Part shown: piece after piece, positions 26,198 to 35,358 of the stretch
How the letters are laid out: each line of letters starts with the position of its first letter
Numbering within the stretch: position 1 is the stretch's first letter
Assembly (NCBI RefSeq): GCF_009932395.1
Contig: NZ_LSRS01000001.1
Location: 420,741 to 484,740, forward strand
Origin: Sporotomaculum syntrophicum
GTDB taxonomy: Bacteria; Bacillota; Desulfotomaculia; Desulfotomaculales; Desulfallaceae
Direction of reading: 5' to 3'
Length of the DNA stretch: 64,000 nt
The notes under the pieces: model-generated
The model's input: only the letters and a program-made list of their open reading frames with translations
Databases searched by the model: none
What the model was told of the DNA's origin: nothing
Program-made: the position numbers and the translations under genes

Positions 26198-27144
26198 TAA
26201 TCCACCACCTTGCTGCTATAAGTTAAACGAATAGTTCTTTCTGCCTCATTTATAACACTATTAATAATATCCCGGGCGGGCTCAACTTTCTGCACCATAG
26301 CAGATACCTGCCCGGCCATGACCGAACCCATATCAATGTCGCCATCAACCATAGCAAGTTTCATACGCCCTACGCCCAACTTCTCATATTCTTCCGCAGG
26401 CGCGCCGGTTTCTTCAAACTCGATAAATTTTTTAGTGAGTTTGTTTTTTAGCACCCTGACGGGATGACCCGTAGGCCGCCCGGTAACAATAGAATCCCGG
26501 TCCTTGGACTTAATGATCGCATCCTTAACATTTTCATGGACAGTACATTCAGAAGCACAAATAAAGCGAGTACCCATTTGCACGCCCTCCGCCCCCAGCA
26601 TCAAAGCTGCGGCCATCCCACGGCCGTCGCAAATACCACCGGCGGCAATCACCGGTACTTTAACGGCATCCACGACCTGGGGCACCAGCACCATAGTGGT
26701 TATCTCGCCCACATGTCCGCCGGATTCCATACCTTCTGCTATCAGCGCATCCACTCCTGAACGGGACAACCTTTTCGCCAAAGCTACCGAGGAGACCACC
26801 GGGATTACTTTGCTTCCAGCGCTATGCAGTAAATTTAAATACTTGCCCGGGTTGCCGGCTCCGGTGGTCACCACCGCTACCCTCTCTTCCGCCAGCAGGT
26901 TGATAATTTCCTCCGCGTAAGGCGAAAGCAGCATGACATTAACCCCAAAGGGTTTACCGGTCAACTCCTTGACCTTGTGCACCTGCTTCCGCACCCACTG
27001 GGGTGTGGCCTGGCCTGAGCCGATAATCCCCAACCCACCGGCCTCGCTTACGGCGGCAACCAGCTCAGCGGTGGCTACCCAGGCCATCCCACCCTGCAAT
27101 ATAGGATACTTTATGCCCAGTAAATCGCATACGCGTGTCCTTAT
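26197..27144 (-). CDS. fabK: FabK-type enoyl-ACP reductase II, probably with an AUA start codon
   Basis: An FMN-dependent reductase of the FabK/2-nitropropane dioxygenase fold; GGMAWVATAELVAAVSEAGGLG is the usual phosphate-loop neighbourhood and GGICDGRGMAAALMLGAEGV holds the FMN phosphate site. The only ordinary start, TTG at 27099, would remove the beginning of the barrel and has no Shine-Dalgarno site. Upstream codons continue the family N-terminus (RTRVCDLLGIKYPILQGG) back to an ATA at 27144 that lies exactly seven bases after AGGAGGG; an in-frame TAG (the end of the same stretch) bounds it further upstream. With this start the protein is 315 residues, the normal family length. The ribosome site lies inside the last codons of fabH. 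Confidence 0.9.
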   Translation of the reverse strand: MRTRVCDLLGIKYPILQGGMAWVATAELVAAVSEAGGLGIIGSGQATPQWVRKQVHKVKELTGKPFGVNVMLLSPYAEEIINLLAEERVAVVTTGAGNPGKYLNLLHSAGSKVIPVVSSVALAKRLSRSGVDALIAEGMESGGHVGEITTMVLVPQVVDAVKVPVIAAGGICDGRGMAAALMLGAEGVQMGTRFICASECTVHENVKDAIIKSKDRDSIVTGRPTGHPVRVLKNKLTKKFIEFEETGAPAEEYEKLGVGRMKLAMVDGDIDMGSVMAGQVSAMVQKVEPARDIINSVINEAERTIRLTYSSKVVD

Positions 27145-27146
27145 AC

Positions 27147-28169
27147 CTATTCCCTCCTACCCCTGCTTTTAGCATCATACCACTTAATCAGCAGGCCGGC
27201 CCAAGTAAGTCCCGCACCAAAACCAATGAGGACCACATTGTCGCCGTCTTTTATTTTACCGCCCTTTATCGCTTCTTCTAAGGCCAGCGGAACAGAGGCT
27301 GTGGATGTGTTGCCATAACGGTCTACGTTGACAGCTACTCGTTCCATAGGAAGTTTCATCTTTTTAGCTGCATACTCGATAATCCGAATGTTCGCCTGGT
27401 GCGGTACTAAAAAATCCACATCATCGTTGGTTAACCCTGCACGGCGCAGCACCTCGACAGCGCCGTTCTCCATTGCCCGCACCGCAAATTTAAACACTTC
27501 CCGGCCATTCATGCGCAAATAATTTAATTCTTGCGCTATCGTTTCGCTGCTCGACGGCAGGCGGGAACCACCTGCCGGCATATCGAGAAATTTGCCGCCG
27601 CTGCCATCGGAACCCAGCATAGAAGATAAAATACCCCGATCGTGAGGTACCTGGCGCATCACTACGGCACCGGCGCCATCGCCAAAAAGCACACAGGTGT
27701 TGCGGTCTCTCCAGTTAATTACCCGTGACATGGTTTCCGCGCCGACAACCAGAACAGTTTTAGCCGTTCCGGCGGAAATAAACTGCGCCCCGACAACCCC
27801 ACCATAGATAAACCCGGTGCATCCTGCCAGCAAATCAAATGCCCCAGCCTGAGTAGCACCCAGCCTGTCTTGCACCAAACAGGCGGTGGCGGGGAAAAGC
27901 ATATCAGGTGTGTTGGTAGCCGTAATTATCAAATCTACTTCTTCAGGAAGCACACCGGCATCCTCCAGCGCCCTTTGGCAGGCAATTACAGCCAGGTCGG
28001 ATGTGGCCTCATGATCGGCCGCGATTCGTCTTTCACGAATACCTGAACGCGAAAAAATCCACTCGTCACTGGTTTCCAGGGTTTTAGTTAAATCAAAATT
28101 AGTTAATATCCGTTCCGGAGCATAAGTACCAATGCCCACAATACCAGCGCGAATTGTTTCAACTGCCAT
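27147..28169 (-). CDS. fabH: Beta-ketoacyl-ACP synthase III (FabH)
   Basis: A 340-residue initiating condensing enzyme. Catalytic Cys in LLAGCTGFIYG, His in VPHQANIRI and Asn in DRYGNTSTAS. It condenses acetyl- or branched acyl-CoA with malonyl-ACP. ATG at 28169 follows AAGGTGGGG; an upstream ATG at 28193 overlaps plsX more. The end of the gene (AGG AGG GAA TAG) doubles as the ribosome site of fabK. Confidence 0.95.
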   Translation of the reverse strand: MAVETIRAGIVGIGTYAPERILTNFDLTKTLETSDEWIFSRSGIRERRIAADHEATSDLAVIACQRALEDAGVLPEEVDLIITATNTPDMLFPATACLVQDRLGATQAGAFDLLAGCTGFIYGGVVGAQFISAGTAKTVLVVGAETMSRVINWRDRNTCVLFGDGAGAVVMRQVPHDRGILSSMLGSDGSGGKFLDMPAGGSRLPSSSETIAQELNYLRMNGREVFKFAVRAMENGAVEVLRRAGLTNDDVDFLVPHQANIRIIEYAAKKMKLPMERVAVNVDRYGNTSTASVPLALEEAIKGGKIKDGDNVVLIGFGAGLTWAGLLIKWYDAKSRGRRE

Positions 28170-28173
28170 CGGC

Positions 28174-29178
28174 TTACCCCACCTTGTGCTCATTATTGTT
28201 AAAGCTATCGCTGATGGCGCTGATCAGCCCATTTTCAACGGATTCCCGTGCCCGGTATACGGCGTTTTTAATGGCCAGCGCTTTGGAGCTACCGTGGCAA
28301 ACAATGGCTACCCCATTAATGCCCAGTAGCGGCGCACCGCCGTATTCAGAATAACTTAACTTTTTGCTTAATTTTTTTAGAGCTGGTAATGTCAAAACAG
28401 CGCCAATTTTAGCCAGATTACTCTGCCGTATAGCCTGACTGATCAATTTCATTAAAAAGTCAGCCAAACCTTCGCTGGTTTTTAAAACCACATTACCAAT
28501 AAACCCATCACATACTACCACATCAACGATACCCTTGAAAATATCCCGGCCTTCTACGTTACCATAAAAATTCAGCGACGCCTCACGCAACAGCGGGTAA
28601 GTTTCCTGAGTCAGTTCATTTCCCTTGGTGCTTTCCTCGCCTACGTTCAAAAGACCCACCCGGGGATTTTCAATGCCTAAAATCTTATGGGCAAAAAGAG
28701 ATCCCATGATTGCGAATTGCACCAGATGTTTAGGTTTGCAATCCACATTGGCACCCACATCTAGCAATACGGTCACTCCGCCTTCCGTGGGCATCACACT
28801 GGCCACAGCCGGTCGGGCAATGCCCGGAATGCGTCCCATGTGCAGCAACGCTGCAGCCATTGTAGCACCGGTACTACCGGCAGAAACAAACGCGCTGGCC
28901 TGACCATTCCTGACCAGCTCAGCAGCCATCACCATCGAGGAGTTTTTTTTGCGCCTCACCGCCACGGCAGGTGCATCATCCATGGCAATTACCTCATCGG
29001 CATGTACAATCTCTAAACCGGCGCAGTTATCACCCAGCATTTTTAATTCATTTATTAAGATACTGCGGTTCCCGACCAAGATAATTTGCTGCCCGGTATC
29101 CTGGTAAGCTTGCCAAGCACCCCGCACAATTTCCCGGGGGGCATAATCGCCACCCATAGCATCAATGGCTATTTTCAA
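28174..29178 (-). CDS. plsX: PlsX phosphate acyltransferase
   Basis: A 334-residue enzyme making acyl-phosphate from acyl-ACP for phospholipid synthesis. The family start IAIDAMGGDYAP and the segment SAGSTGATMAAALL are present. TTG start preceded by GGAGGTAAACC inside the end of fapR (17-base overlap). Leads directly into fabH. Confidence 0.95.
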   Translation of the reverse strand: MKIAIDAMGGDYAPREIVRGAWQAYQDTGQQIILVGNRSILINELKMLGDNCAGLEIVHADEVIAMDDAPAVAVRRKKNSSMVMAAELVRNGQASAFVSAGSTGATMAAALLHMGRIPGIARPAVASVMPTEGGVTVLLDVGANVDCKPKHLVQFAIMGSLFAHKILGIENPRVGLLNVGEESTKGNELTQETYPLLREASLNFYGNVEGRDIFKGIVDVVVCDGFIGNVVLKTSEGLADFLMKLISQAIRQSNLAKIGAVLTLPALKKLSKKLSYSEYGGAPLLGINGVAIVCHGSSKALAIKNAVYRARESVENGLISAISDSFNNNEHKVG

Positions 29179-29752
29179 GCCGGTTTACCTCCTCGGATAG
29201 GTCAAACACTAAAAATTTTCCTTGAAACACTAATTCTTCCTGAACATGGGAACTGACTCTAATCATATATTTATTGTTTTTTCTTCGTGTGACTCGCGCC
29301 CGGGCGACTACTTTTTCGCCCTGGAAAACCGGTCTTTTAAAGCTGACCTTTGAGGTACCGGTAAGCGCCACTTCGGTATCAATCATGGCCAGGGCCAGTG
29401 AGTTAGCCTGAGCAAATAAATACTGCCCATCCAGTACCCTAGTCTTGCGCAAGGTCATATCCTCGGTAACTTTAAGCATGGACATGCCCTCTTGGCCAAT
29501 TTCCAAGCCAACCAACTCACCCACTACCTCATGATCCTCAATGGCTCTCAGTTTGGGATAGGCTCCCCGGGCCATTTTTTTGACGCGCTCCCGCATCTCG
29601 GGAATCTCCAGTTCCGCCCGGTCCAGCCTGACAGTTTGAATACTTACTCCCAGCAGTTGGGCCAATTCCTCATCGGTTAAAAATGGGTTGTTTGTCAGAT
29701 ACCTCATTAATAAACTGTGTCGTTCAGATTTTACAACATTGCTTCTACCCAT
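29162..29752 (-). CDS. fapR: FapR, malonyl-CoA-responsive repressor of fatty-acid genes
   Basis: A 196-residue regulator: N-terminal helix-turn-helix (NPFLTDEELAQLLGVSIQTVRLDRAELEIPE) and a C-terminal hot-dog domain that binds malonyl-CoA (LFAQANSLALAMIDTEVALTG). Malonyl-CoA releases it from DNA, so fab genes are induced when precursor is present. The ATG at 29752 follows AAGGTG; upstream codons up to 29815 lie in the operator region. First gene of the fab operon. Confidence 0.94.
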   Translation of the reverse strand: MGRSNVVKSERHSLLMRYLTNNPFLTDEELAQLLGVSIQTVRLDRAELEIPEMRERVKKMARGAYPKLRAIEDHEVVGELVGLEIGQEGMSMLKVTEDMTLRKTRVLDGQYLFAQANSLALAMIDTEVALTGTSKVSFKRPVFQGEKVVARARVTRRKNNKYMIRVSSHVQEELVFQGKFLVFDLSEEVNRLENSH

Positions 29753-29767
29753 TATCAAACACCTTAC

Positions 29768-29801
29768 CATAGTACCTGTAACTTTAGCACCAGGTATCAA
29801 A
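29768..29801 (-). promoter_or_regulatory. Putative FapR operator(s) upstream of fapR
   Basis: Minus-strand sequence TTTGATACCTGGTGCTAAA (29801-29783) is an imperfect palindrome resembling the TTAGTACC-type inverted repeat that FapR binds. A second, weaker half-site GGTACTAT lies right next to it (29775-29768). TTGATA inside the first site can act as a -35 element. Position just upstream of fapR fits autoregulation of the whole operon. Confidence 0.6.
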
Positions 29802-29844
29802 TCAGAGTATATCAAAACTGGGAAAAAAAAGCAACCTGTTTGGG

Positions 29845-29877
29845 TGTAAAAAAATAAGCCCTATTTAGAGCTTATTT
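29845..29877 (-). terminator. Terminator after rpmF
   Basis: Stem AAATAAGC / GCTTATTT read on the minus strand, followed by a run of seven T. It separates rpmF transcripts from the fapR operon promoter. Confidence 0.75.
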
Positions 29878-29891
29878 CGGAAAATTTTGTT

Positions 29892-30068
29892 TTATTTTAC
29901 AGCCACTACTTCTCTTCCCTTATAGTAACCACAACTGGGACAAACCCGGTGCGGTGCCATCAGTTCATGGCATTGCGGGCAGTTTGTCAGCTCGGGGGCG
30001 TCAATTTTCCAATGTGCCCTGCGCTGCCGTTTTTTTTGCTTGGATACTCTCCTCGCTGGTACACCCAT
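29892..30068 (-). CDS. rpmF: 50S ribosomal protein L32
   Basis: A 58-residue basic protein starting MGVPARRVSKQKKRQRRAHW, with the zinc-binding CPQC and CPSC pairs (C-type, zinc-containing L32). It lies 21 bases after the DUF177 gene on the same strand, the usual pairing in Firmicutes. GGGGGTGG precedes the ATG. Confidence 0.97.
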   Translation of the reverse strand: MGVPARRVSKQKKRQRRAHWKIDAPELTNCPQCHELMAPHRVCPSCGYYKGREVVAVK

Positions 30069-30089
30069 ACTTCATCCACCCCCTTTTAT

Positions 30090-30605
30090 TTATGACTTCA
30101 TTAATTCTTGTAGTTTAGCCAGGCGCGGATCAATATCCTGTTGAATGCAGCTGCACTGCTCCTGGTTTAGATCCACACCACATACAGGACATAAGCCCTG
30201 GCACTGTTCACTACAAATAAACCGCATGGGCAGGTTCATAATAACTGTTGTCATTACCTCCGGCGTAATATTGATGACATCACCTGAATAGGCTATCCAT
30301 TCTTCAGTTTGACCACTGTGGGTTGGCTGATTTTTTTCGTAATAGGTTTCACTAAAAGGAAGATTCAGGTTTAGTACAAAATTCTGCAAACAGCGGTTAC
30401 ATGGTACTTTCAGGGCAACCTGCACTTCCCCTTCGACATTAATTGCACTATTGCCCACATTGGTTAAGGTAAGTGCAAACTGCGCCGGTTCCACGAAGAT
30501 AAACTCGTTGTCATCAAGCAGCAACGCAGGTAATGAGTCCGTAAAAGTTACCTTCCGGCGTTCACCTTTAACCTTTTTCAAACGCTCAACATTTAAAAAG
30601 GGCAT
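30090..30605 (-). CDS. DUF177 (YceD-type) protein
   Basis: A 171-residue protein with the DUF177 core (VPCNRCLQNF...), a conserved C-terminal Cys set FICSEQCQGLCPVCGVDLNQEQCSC that likely binds zinc. YceD relatives are linked to rRNA precursor processing and always sit beside rpmF. ATG at 30605 follows GGAGGGG; an earlier codon at 30626 is less likely. Confidence 0.88.
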   Translation of the reverse strand: MPFLNVERLKKVKGERRKVTFTDSLPALLLDDNEFIFVEPAQFALTLTNVGNSAINVEGEVQVALKVPCNRCLQNFVLNLNLPFSETYYEKNQPTHSGQTEEWIAYSGDVINITPEVMTTVIMNLPMRFICSEQCQGLCPVCGVDLNQEQCSCIQQDIDPRLAKLQELMKS

Positions 30606-30861
30606 ATACACCCCTCCATAGTTCAACAGGTAAAATTATATAAAATATGGAGGTTATTTGTCAAGGGGCAACCGGTTTCACCATCACCATATCAACCCAT
30701 TTTTAATTGAACAATTAATGCACTTATTATCAATTTACAATTCTATAAATGGTAAAATCGCCAAACGAAACACTTATTAGTAATAATAAGTTGAATTAGT
30801 AATCAGGGCAGGCATTTGCACATAAATCTATAAAAGGTCTCACTTGCAAGGGGGTTCAAAA

Positions 30862-32100
30862 TTGTTTAGGCAGCATTCGAAAAAAAAAATTCCTGCCTCA
30901 CTGCTGTGGACAGCTCTCGCTTTATTATTTATGGTGGCAATGATTACCCATCCCAAGGATGTGTTCCAGGGTGCTACCATGGGACTAAAAACTTGGTGGA
31001 ACTATGTCTTTCCTTCATTGCTACCGTTTTTTATTTCCGCTGAAATATTGATGCGCTTAGGTTTTGTTAAATTCTTAGGAGTCTTGCTGGAGCCCATTAT
31101 GAGACCCTTATTTAATGTACCGGGCAGCGGTGCCTTTGTAATGGTAGTTGGTTTTACTTCCGGTTTTCCTATTGGCGGCATGGTCACCGCCCAGCTGCGC
31201 CAGCAAGGCTTATGCACCAGGGTGGAAGGCGAGCAGCTAATGAGTTTCACAAATAATTCGAGTCCATTATTCATGCTGACAGCTGTGTCTGTAGGCATGT
31301 TTGGCAAGCCCGAGCTGGGCTTAGTTATCGCCGGCTCACATTACCTGGCCAATCTTCTGCTCGGTTTGGCGCTGCGCTTTTACGGGCGCAACGAGCGGAC
31401 CCAGCCGCTGACAACAGGTGGTTTCTGGTCGGTGCGCAGCGCCTTTAACGCCCTGCTGCAGCACCAGCGGGCCGAACAGCAGCCCCTGGGTAAATTATTG
31501 GGTGAATCGGTGGCATCATCAATCACTAAGCTGATTAATATCGGTGGTTTTATTATTTTATTTGCCGTCATTATACAGTTGCTTAATGAAGTTGGAATCA
31601 TCGCACGAATCGCCGCCGTGATAGGCCTGATACTAGGTCCCCTGGGCTTTGCACCCGATATTTTAATCGCTCTGGCTAGTGGCTTATTTGAAATGACAAT
31701 TGGCAATAAATTAGCCTCGGAGGCAGCGGCCACAGAGCTGCAGCAGTTGATGGCAGTGGGAATGATTCTGGGCTGGAGTGGTCTTTCAATCCACGCCCAG
31801 GTGGCCAGTATGATAGCTCAGACTGACCTGCGCATGGGAGTTTTTGTGGCTACCCGGATCACCCACGCCATGCTAGCTGCTTTTTTGACCTGGCTTTTTT
31901 ATCAACCAATTAGCACGGTCAGCCTTTCAACCGTACCGGTTGTCGCCCCTGTGATTACCTGGTCCCAATTTCATACCTGGGTTTTTTCGTTGCATTTATT
32001 GCTGGCCATGACGTTTATTCTAATATTTCTAACCTTGATTGGTGTTTTTTATCACGCTATTGCTTCATTTATACAAAGGGATCACCGGATAAAATTTTAG
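30862..32100 (+). CDS. ylbJ: YlbJ sporulation integral membrane protein
   Basis: A 412-residue polytopic membrane protein with about nine hydrophobic helices and the two nucleoside-recognition/gate-type domains (FTSGFPIGGMVTAQL and SGLFEMTIGNKLASE). YlbJ is needed for spore development, made in the mother cell under SigE, and probably transports across the outer forespore membrane. The TTG at 30862 follows AAGGGGG at good distance; a TTG at 30844 is the alternative. Divergent from rpmF; 235 non-coding bases upstream contain the promoter. Confidence 0.9.
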   Translation: MFRQHSKKKIPASLLWTALALLFMVAMITHPKDVFQGATMGLKTWWNYVFPSLLPFFISAEILMRLGFVKFLGVLLEPIMRPLFNVPGSGAFVMVVGFTSGFPIGGMVTAQLRQQGLCTRVEGEQLMSFTNNSSPLFMLTAVSVGMFGKPELGLVIAGSHYLANLLLGLALRFYGRNERTQPLTTGGFWSVRSAFNALLQHQRAEQQPLGKLLGESVASSITKLINIGGFIILFAVIIQLLNEVGIIARIAAVIGLILGPLGFAPDILIALASGLFEMTIGNKLASEAAATELQQLMAVGMILGWSGLSIHAQVASMIAQTDLRMGVFVATRITHAMLAAFLTWLFYQPISTVSLSTVPVVAPVITWSQFHTWVFSLHLLLAMTFILIFLTLIGVFYHAIASFIQRDHRIKF

Positions 32101-32146
32101 CTCCGGCGATCCCCTGGCAATGCTATGTATGCTTGTATGCTATTCC

Positions 32147-32608
32147 TTATTCCTTGGGAGAACCTTTTAATTCAGACCGGTTGACCTGTACCTGGACCAG
32201 GATGCTATTTATGCTTTCCTCCAGTTCGGCTAAAATTTCATCAGCATAATCTATTGCTCCCTGCTTGATTTGCCTTGCCACTTCTTCACTGCGCTGGCGA
32301 ATTTCTTCGCCTATTTCTTGTGCCTTACGGGTAACTTCCGAGTCCACCGCCTTTTTTTCCAGCTGCATTTGGGCATCCTCGATAATGCGCACAGCTTCGC
32401 GTTTGGAGTCAGTGATTACCTTATCCCTTTCCTGCAGAACCCACTTGGCTTGACGCAACTCTTCCGGCAAGGATGCCCTGATCTGATCTAAATAATCAAG
32501 TAACCTGTCTTCATCTACTAAAACCCGTTTAGTCATGGGAACTTTGGGACTGCTTTCAATTAATTCTTCCATTTCATTGATCACATTAAATAAATCCAAA
32601 ACAGGCAC
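32147..32608 (-). CDS. Conserved coiled-coil protein next to coaD
   Basis: A 153-residue soluble, highly charged helical protein. Residues about 60-130 form a long coiled coil (EAVRIIEDAQMQLEKKAVDSE...), recalling ATP synthase peripheral stalk or DivIVA-type helices. Such genes lie beside coaD in many Clostridia, but the function is unknown. Five bases from the coaD stop, so co-transcribed. Confidence 0.7.
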   Translation of the reverse strand: MPVLDLFNVINEMEELIESSPKVPMTKRVLVDEDRLLDYLDQIRASLPEELRQAKWVLQERDKVITDSKREAVRIIEDAQMQLEKKAVDSEVTRKAQEIGEEIRQRSEEVARQIKQGAIDYADEILAELEESINSILVQVQVNRSELKGSPKE

Positions 32609-32612
32609 CTCC

Positions 32613-33095
32613 CTAACGGTTTCTAAATTTTTCCTCCAACCTTTCCCGGATTACTGGCGGCACTAATTTATTCACATTACCGCCAAAAGTGATCACTTCT
32701 TTGACTGCGCTGGAGCTGATATAAGAATATTCAGCCCTGGTCATTAGAAAAACAGTTTCTACTGAAGACTGCAAGCTTTTATTGGTCAAAGCCATCATAA
32801 ATTCAGTTTCAAAGTCTGATAAAGCTCTCAAGCCTCTGATAATTACCTGGGCGTTCTTTTGTTTAGCGTATTCAACTGTCAACCCATGAAAGTGGTCCAC
32901 AACCACATTGTAATATGGCCGGGTTACTTCTCTAATCATGTCCATCCGTTCTTCTGTAGTAAAAAGCGGGTTTTTACATATATTTGACGATACAGCCACA
33001 ATTAACCTATCAAACATTATTGCCGTACGTTCAATTATGTCCAGGTGTCCATAGGTAACTGGATCGAAACTGCCCGGATAAATTGCTACTCGCAA
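32613..33095 (-). CDS. coaD: Phosphopantetheine adenylyltransferase
   Basis: A 160-residue nucleotidyltransferase: N-terminal [14 protein letters not shown] with the (T/H)xGH motif, and [15 protein letters not shown] (ISSS) at the C-terminus. Catalyses the fourth step of coenzyme A synthesis. TTG start after GAGGTGGG. Follows rsmD with a 41-base gap. Confidence 0.96.
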   Translation of the reverse strand: MRVAIYPGSFDPVTYGHLDIIERTAIMFDRLIVAVSSNICKNPLFTTEERMDMIREVTRPYYNVVVDHFHGLTVEYAKQKNAQVIIRGLRALSDFETEFMMALTNKSLQSSVETVFLMTRAEYSYISSSAVKEVITFGGNVNKLVPPVIRERLEEKFRNR

Positions 33096-33136
33096 GACTT
33101 TTGCCCACCTCAGAATATCAGGTTATTAAACCTTTC

Positions 33137-33688
33137 CTAATGCTGTTGATAAAAAACCAGGGCTGTATCGCCATATTTAAGCCGGCGCTGCTGTTGATAC
33201 AGGCCTGCATGGTCAGGCATCTCTTCATCTGCCCCAATTTCTATAATAATTAAGCCATCTAAACGCAATACAGGAAATTGATTTAGAGTATTCAACACAC
33301 CTGCCGCCAGTCCCTGCCGGTATGGCGGGTCTGCAAATACAATATCATAAGTATCTTGTTTGCGCATGGCCGCAGCCAAGGCTGTATCAACATCGCCCAG
33401 CACAACCTCGGCGCTCCCGCTTAGCCCGGTAATAGCCAAGTTATCCTTAAGGATACGTAGAACCCGGGAGTCTTTTTCCACAAATAAAACCTTGGCGGCC
33501 CCGCGGCTCAACGCTTCTATGCCCACATTGCCAGTGCCGGCATACAGATCCGCAAAGCTGCTGGCAGTCAACCGGCTGCCGAGGATACTAAACAAGGCTT
33601 CTTTAACCCGGTCCGACGTAGGCCTAACCGGAAGTTTACCAGGCGATTTTAATCGCCTTTTTTTGGCAATTCCGGCAATTACTCGCAA
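33137..33688 (-). CDS. rsmD: RsmD, 16S rRNA m2G966 methyltransferase
   Basis: A 183-residue SAM-dependent methyltransferase. Start MRVIAGIAKKRRLKSP and RPTSDRVKEALFSIL are diagnostic, motif I is DLYAGTGNVGIEALSRGA and motif IV FADPPYRQG. TTG start after AGGTAGG. Typical partner of coaD. Confidence 0.95.
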   Translation of the reverse strand: MRVIAGIAKKRRLKSPGKLPVRPTSDRVKEALFSILGSRLTASSFADLYAGTGNVGIEALSRGAAKVLFVEKDSRVLRILKDNLAITGLSGSAEVVLGDVDTALAAAMRKQDTYDIVFADPPYRQGLAAGVLNTLNQFPVLRLDGLIIIEIGADEEMPDHAGLYQQQRRLKYGDTALVFYQQH

Positions 33689-33892
33689 AACTATCCTACC
33701 TTTCCATCAAATCTTATTAATTATATCATAAAAAGTTTGAAGCAAATAATTTAAAGTCAGAATCATCAAAAAAACTGCATATAATTATTGATAAGGGTAA
33801 ATATAATTGACAAGTAGAGAATAAAAACTGACTTTACCATCAGGCTTTACAAAAACTCATCTTTAGATACGTAGAAAAAGGGTGAATAAACA

Positions 33893-34846
33893 GTGCTCGA
33901 CAGCAAATTTTTAAACGCGATGAATATATCATTGGATCTAGCGCTGGAGGCCAGGGAAATTATCCGTGGGGAAACCGGACAGGAAATTCCGGGCGTGCGA
34001 GTGGACAAAGATACTTATGATCACGCCACCGTAACCACGGTGCATATTGAAGACCAGAACGCCCAGACAATTATGGGCAAACCAGTGGGTAAATACATAA
34101 CTATCGAGGCACCGGTGATTAAGGAAAATAACCAGCAGGCGCACCGGGAAGTAGCTGAAATTCTGGCTGAGCAATTAAAAAATCTGATTAATCTGCCCAT
34201 GGAATTAAACGTTCTGGTAATTGGACTGGGTAACTGGAACGCCACGCCGGATGCGTTGGGGCCTAAAGTTGTCGACCAGTGTCTGGTCACCAGGCATCTA
34301 TATAATTATGCGCCCCAGGAACTCCAGGGCGGCATGCGACCTGTTAGTGCTTTGGCCCCTGGGGTACTGGGCACTACCGGTATCGAAACCGCTGAAATAG
34401 TCCGCGGAGTGGTGGAAAAAACACGTCCTTCGTTAATCATAGCCATTGACTCGCTAGCCGCCCGCAGCGTCGACCGTATAGCTACCACCATTCAGGTGGC
34501 CGACACCGGAATCAACCCGGGCTCGGGTATCGGCAATAAACGGGCCGGCATTAACCAGGAAACCATGGGTGTACGTGTTATTGCCATTGGCGTGCCCACA
34601 GTGACCCACGCGGCGATTATCGCTCAGGATGCCATCGAAAAGTACATTAATAGCACCGGAGGCCAGCCCGGAGATGCCAGCTCAGCCATCAAAAATGTAC
34701 TGGAACCTTTTGGCAGCAACCTCACGGTCACTCCCAAGGAAATTGACATTTTAATTGAGGATACCGCTCAAATTATTGCCGGCGCCATTAATATGGCTAT
34801 GCATCCCGGCATCAGCCCGGAGGATTACGGGTATTACCTGCACTAG
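33893..34846 (+). CDS. gpr: GPR spore endopeptidase
   Basis: A 317-residue protease made as an inactive zymogen in the forespore; it digests SASPs during germination. Family features: N-terminal helical prosegment (MNISLDLALEAREII), NVLVIGLGNWNATPDALGP, and IAIDSLAARSVDRIATTIQ. GTG start after AAGGGTG. Its substrate type, an SASP gene, lies 150 bases downstream on the other strand. A hairpin terminator follows. Confidence 0.95.
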   Translation: MLDSKFLNAMNISLDLALEAREIIRGETGQEIPGVRVDKDTYDHATVTTVHIEDQNAQTIMGKPVGKYITIEAPVIKENNQQAHREVAEILAEQLKNLINLPMELNVLVIGLGNWNATPDALGPKVVDQCLVTRHLYNYAPQELQGGMRPVSALAPGVLGTTGIETAEIVRGVVEKTRPSLIIAIDSLAARSVDRIATTIQVADTGINPGSGIGNKRAGINQETMGVRVIAIGVPTVTHAAIIAQDAIEKYINSTGGQPGDASSAIKNVLEPFGSNLTVTPKEIDILIEDTAQIIAGAINMAMHPGISPEDYGYYLH

Positions 34847-34861
34847 CCCGGAAAAGAAAAA

Positions 34862-34885
34862 ACAAGCGCCTTACCGCTTGTGTTT
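34862..34885 (+). terminator. Terminator after gpr
   Basis: Stem ACAAGCG / CGCTTGT with a short loop followed by GTTTTG, 16 bases after the gpr stop. Confidence 0.7.
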
Positions 34886-34999
34886 TGCCCTCTGCCAGGC
34901 GACCAAACTTAAACTAAACTCGGACCAGCCACCTGACAGAGGCCTAATTTTTTATTTACGCGACATGAAACTTGATACTTGCAATCTTAATCTTAACCA

Positions 35000-35245
35000 T
35001 TAGGGGGTAGGCTGCTGGTTGGTAACCTGTGGGGTAGCCGGTTGCTGTCCCTGGGCCAAACTCTGTTCATAAGCAGCAACCATTTTCTTAACCATATTGC
35101 CGCCAATCGCTCCATTAACCCGGGAAGGCAGGTCACCCATGTAACCACCCTGTGGAACCTGTACGCCCAGTTCACCGGCAGTTTCCCATTTAAATTGTTC
35201 CATACCCTGAGAAGGTATTAGCTTTCTGTTACGATTTTGAGCCAT
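35000..35245 (-). CDS. Alpha/beta-type small acid-soluble spore protein
   Basis: An 81-residue DNA-binding spore protein. Motif EQFKWETAGELGV carries the GPR cleavage region (ETAGE) and GGYMGDLPSRVNGAIGGNMVKKMV is the DNA-contacting helix pair. It coats and protects spore DNA against UV and heat. ATG at 35245 after AAGGAGGTG. C-terminal tail rich in Gln/Pro/Thr (QQPATPQVTNQQPTP) is longer than in most SASPs. Confidence 0.95.
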   Translation of the reverse strand: MAQNRNRKLIPSQGMEQFKWETAGELGVQVPQGGYMGDLPSRVNGAIGGNMVKKMVAAYEQSLAQGQQPATPQVTNQQPTP

Positions 35246-35358
35246 GCTTGACACCTCCTTATTGTTGATGGAACTAGTATGTGATTTTTGCGCTTATCTA
35301 TGAGCGGTACATTTTGTGCAGACTGGTTTTGTTTGCGTAAAAAATATAATCGTTTTTT

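Noticed and set aside
34993..35175. Overlapping ORF on the SASP gene strand
   Set aside because: Alternate frame of the SASP gene, whose family match and ribosome site are clear.
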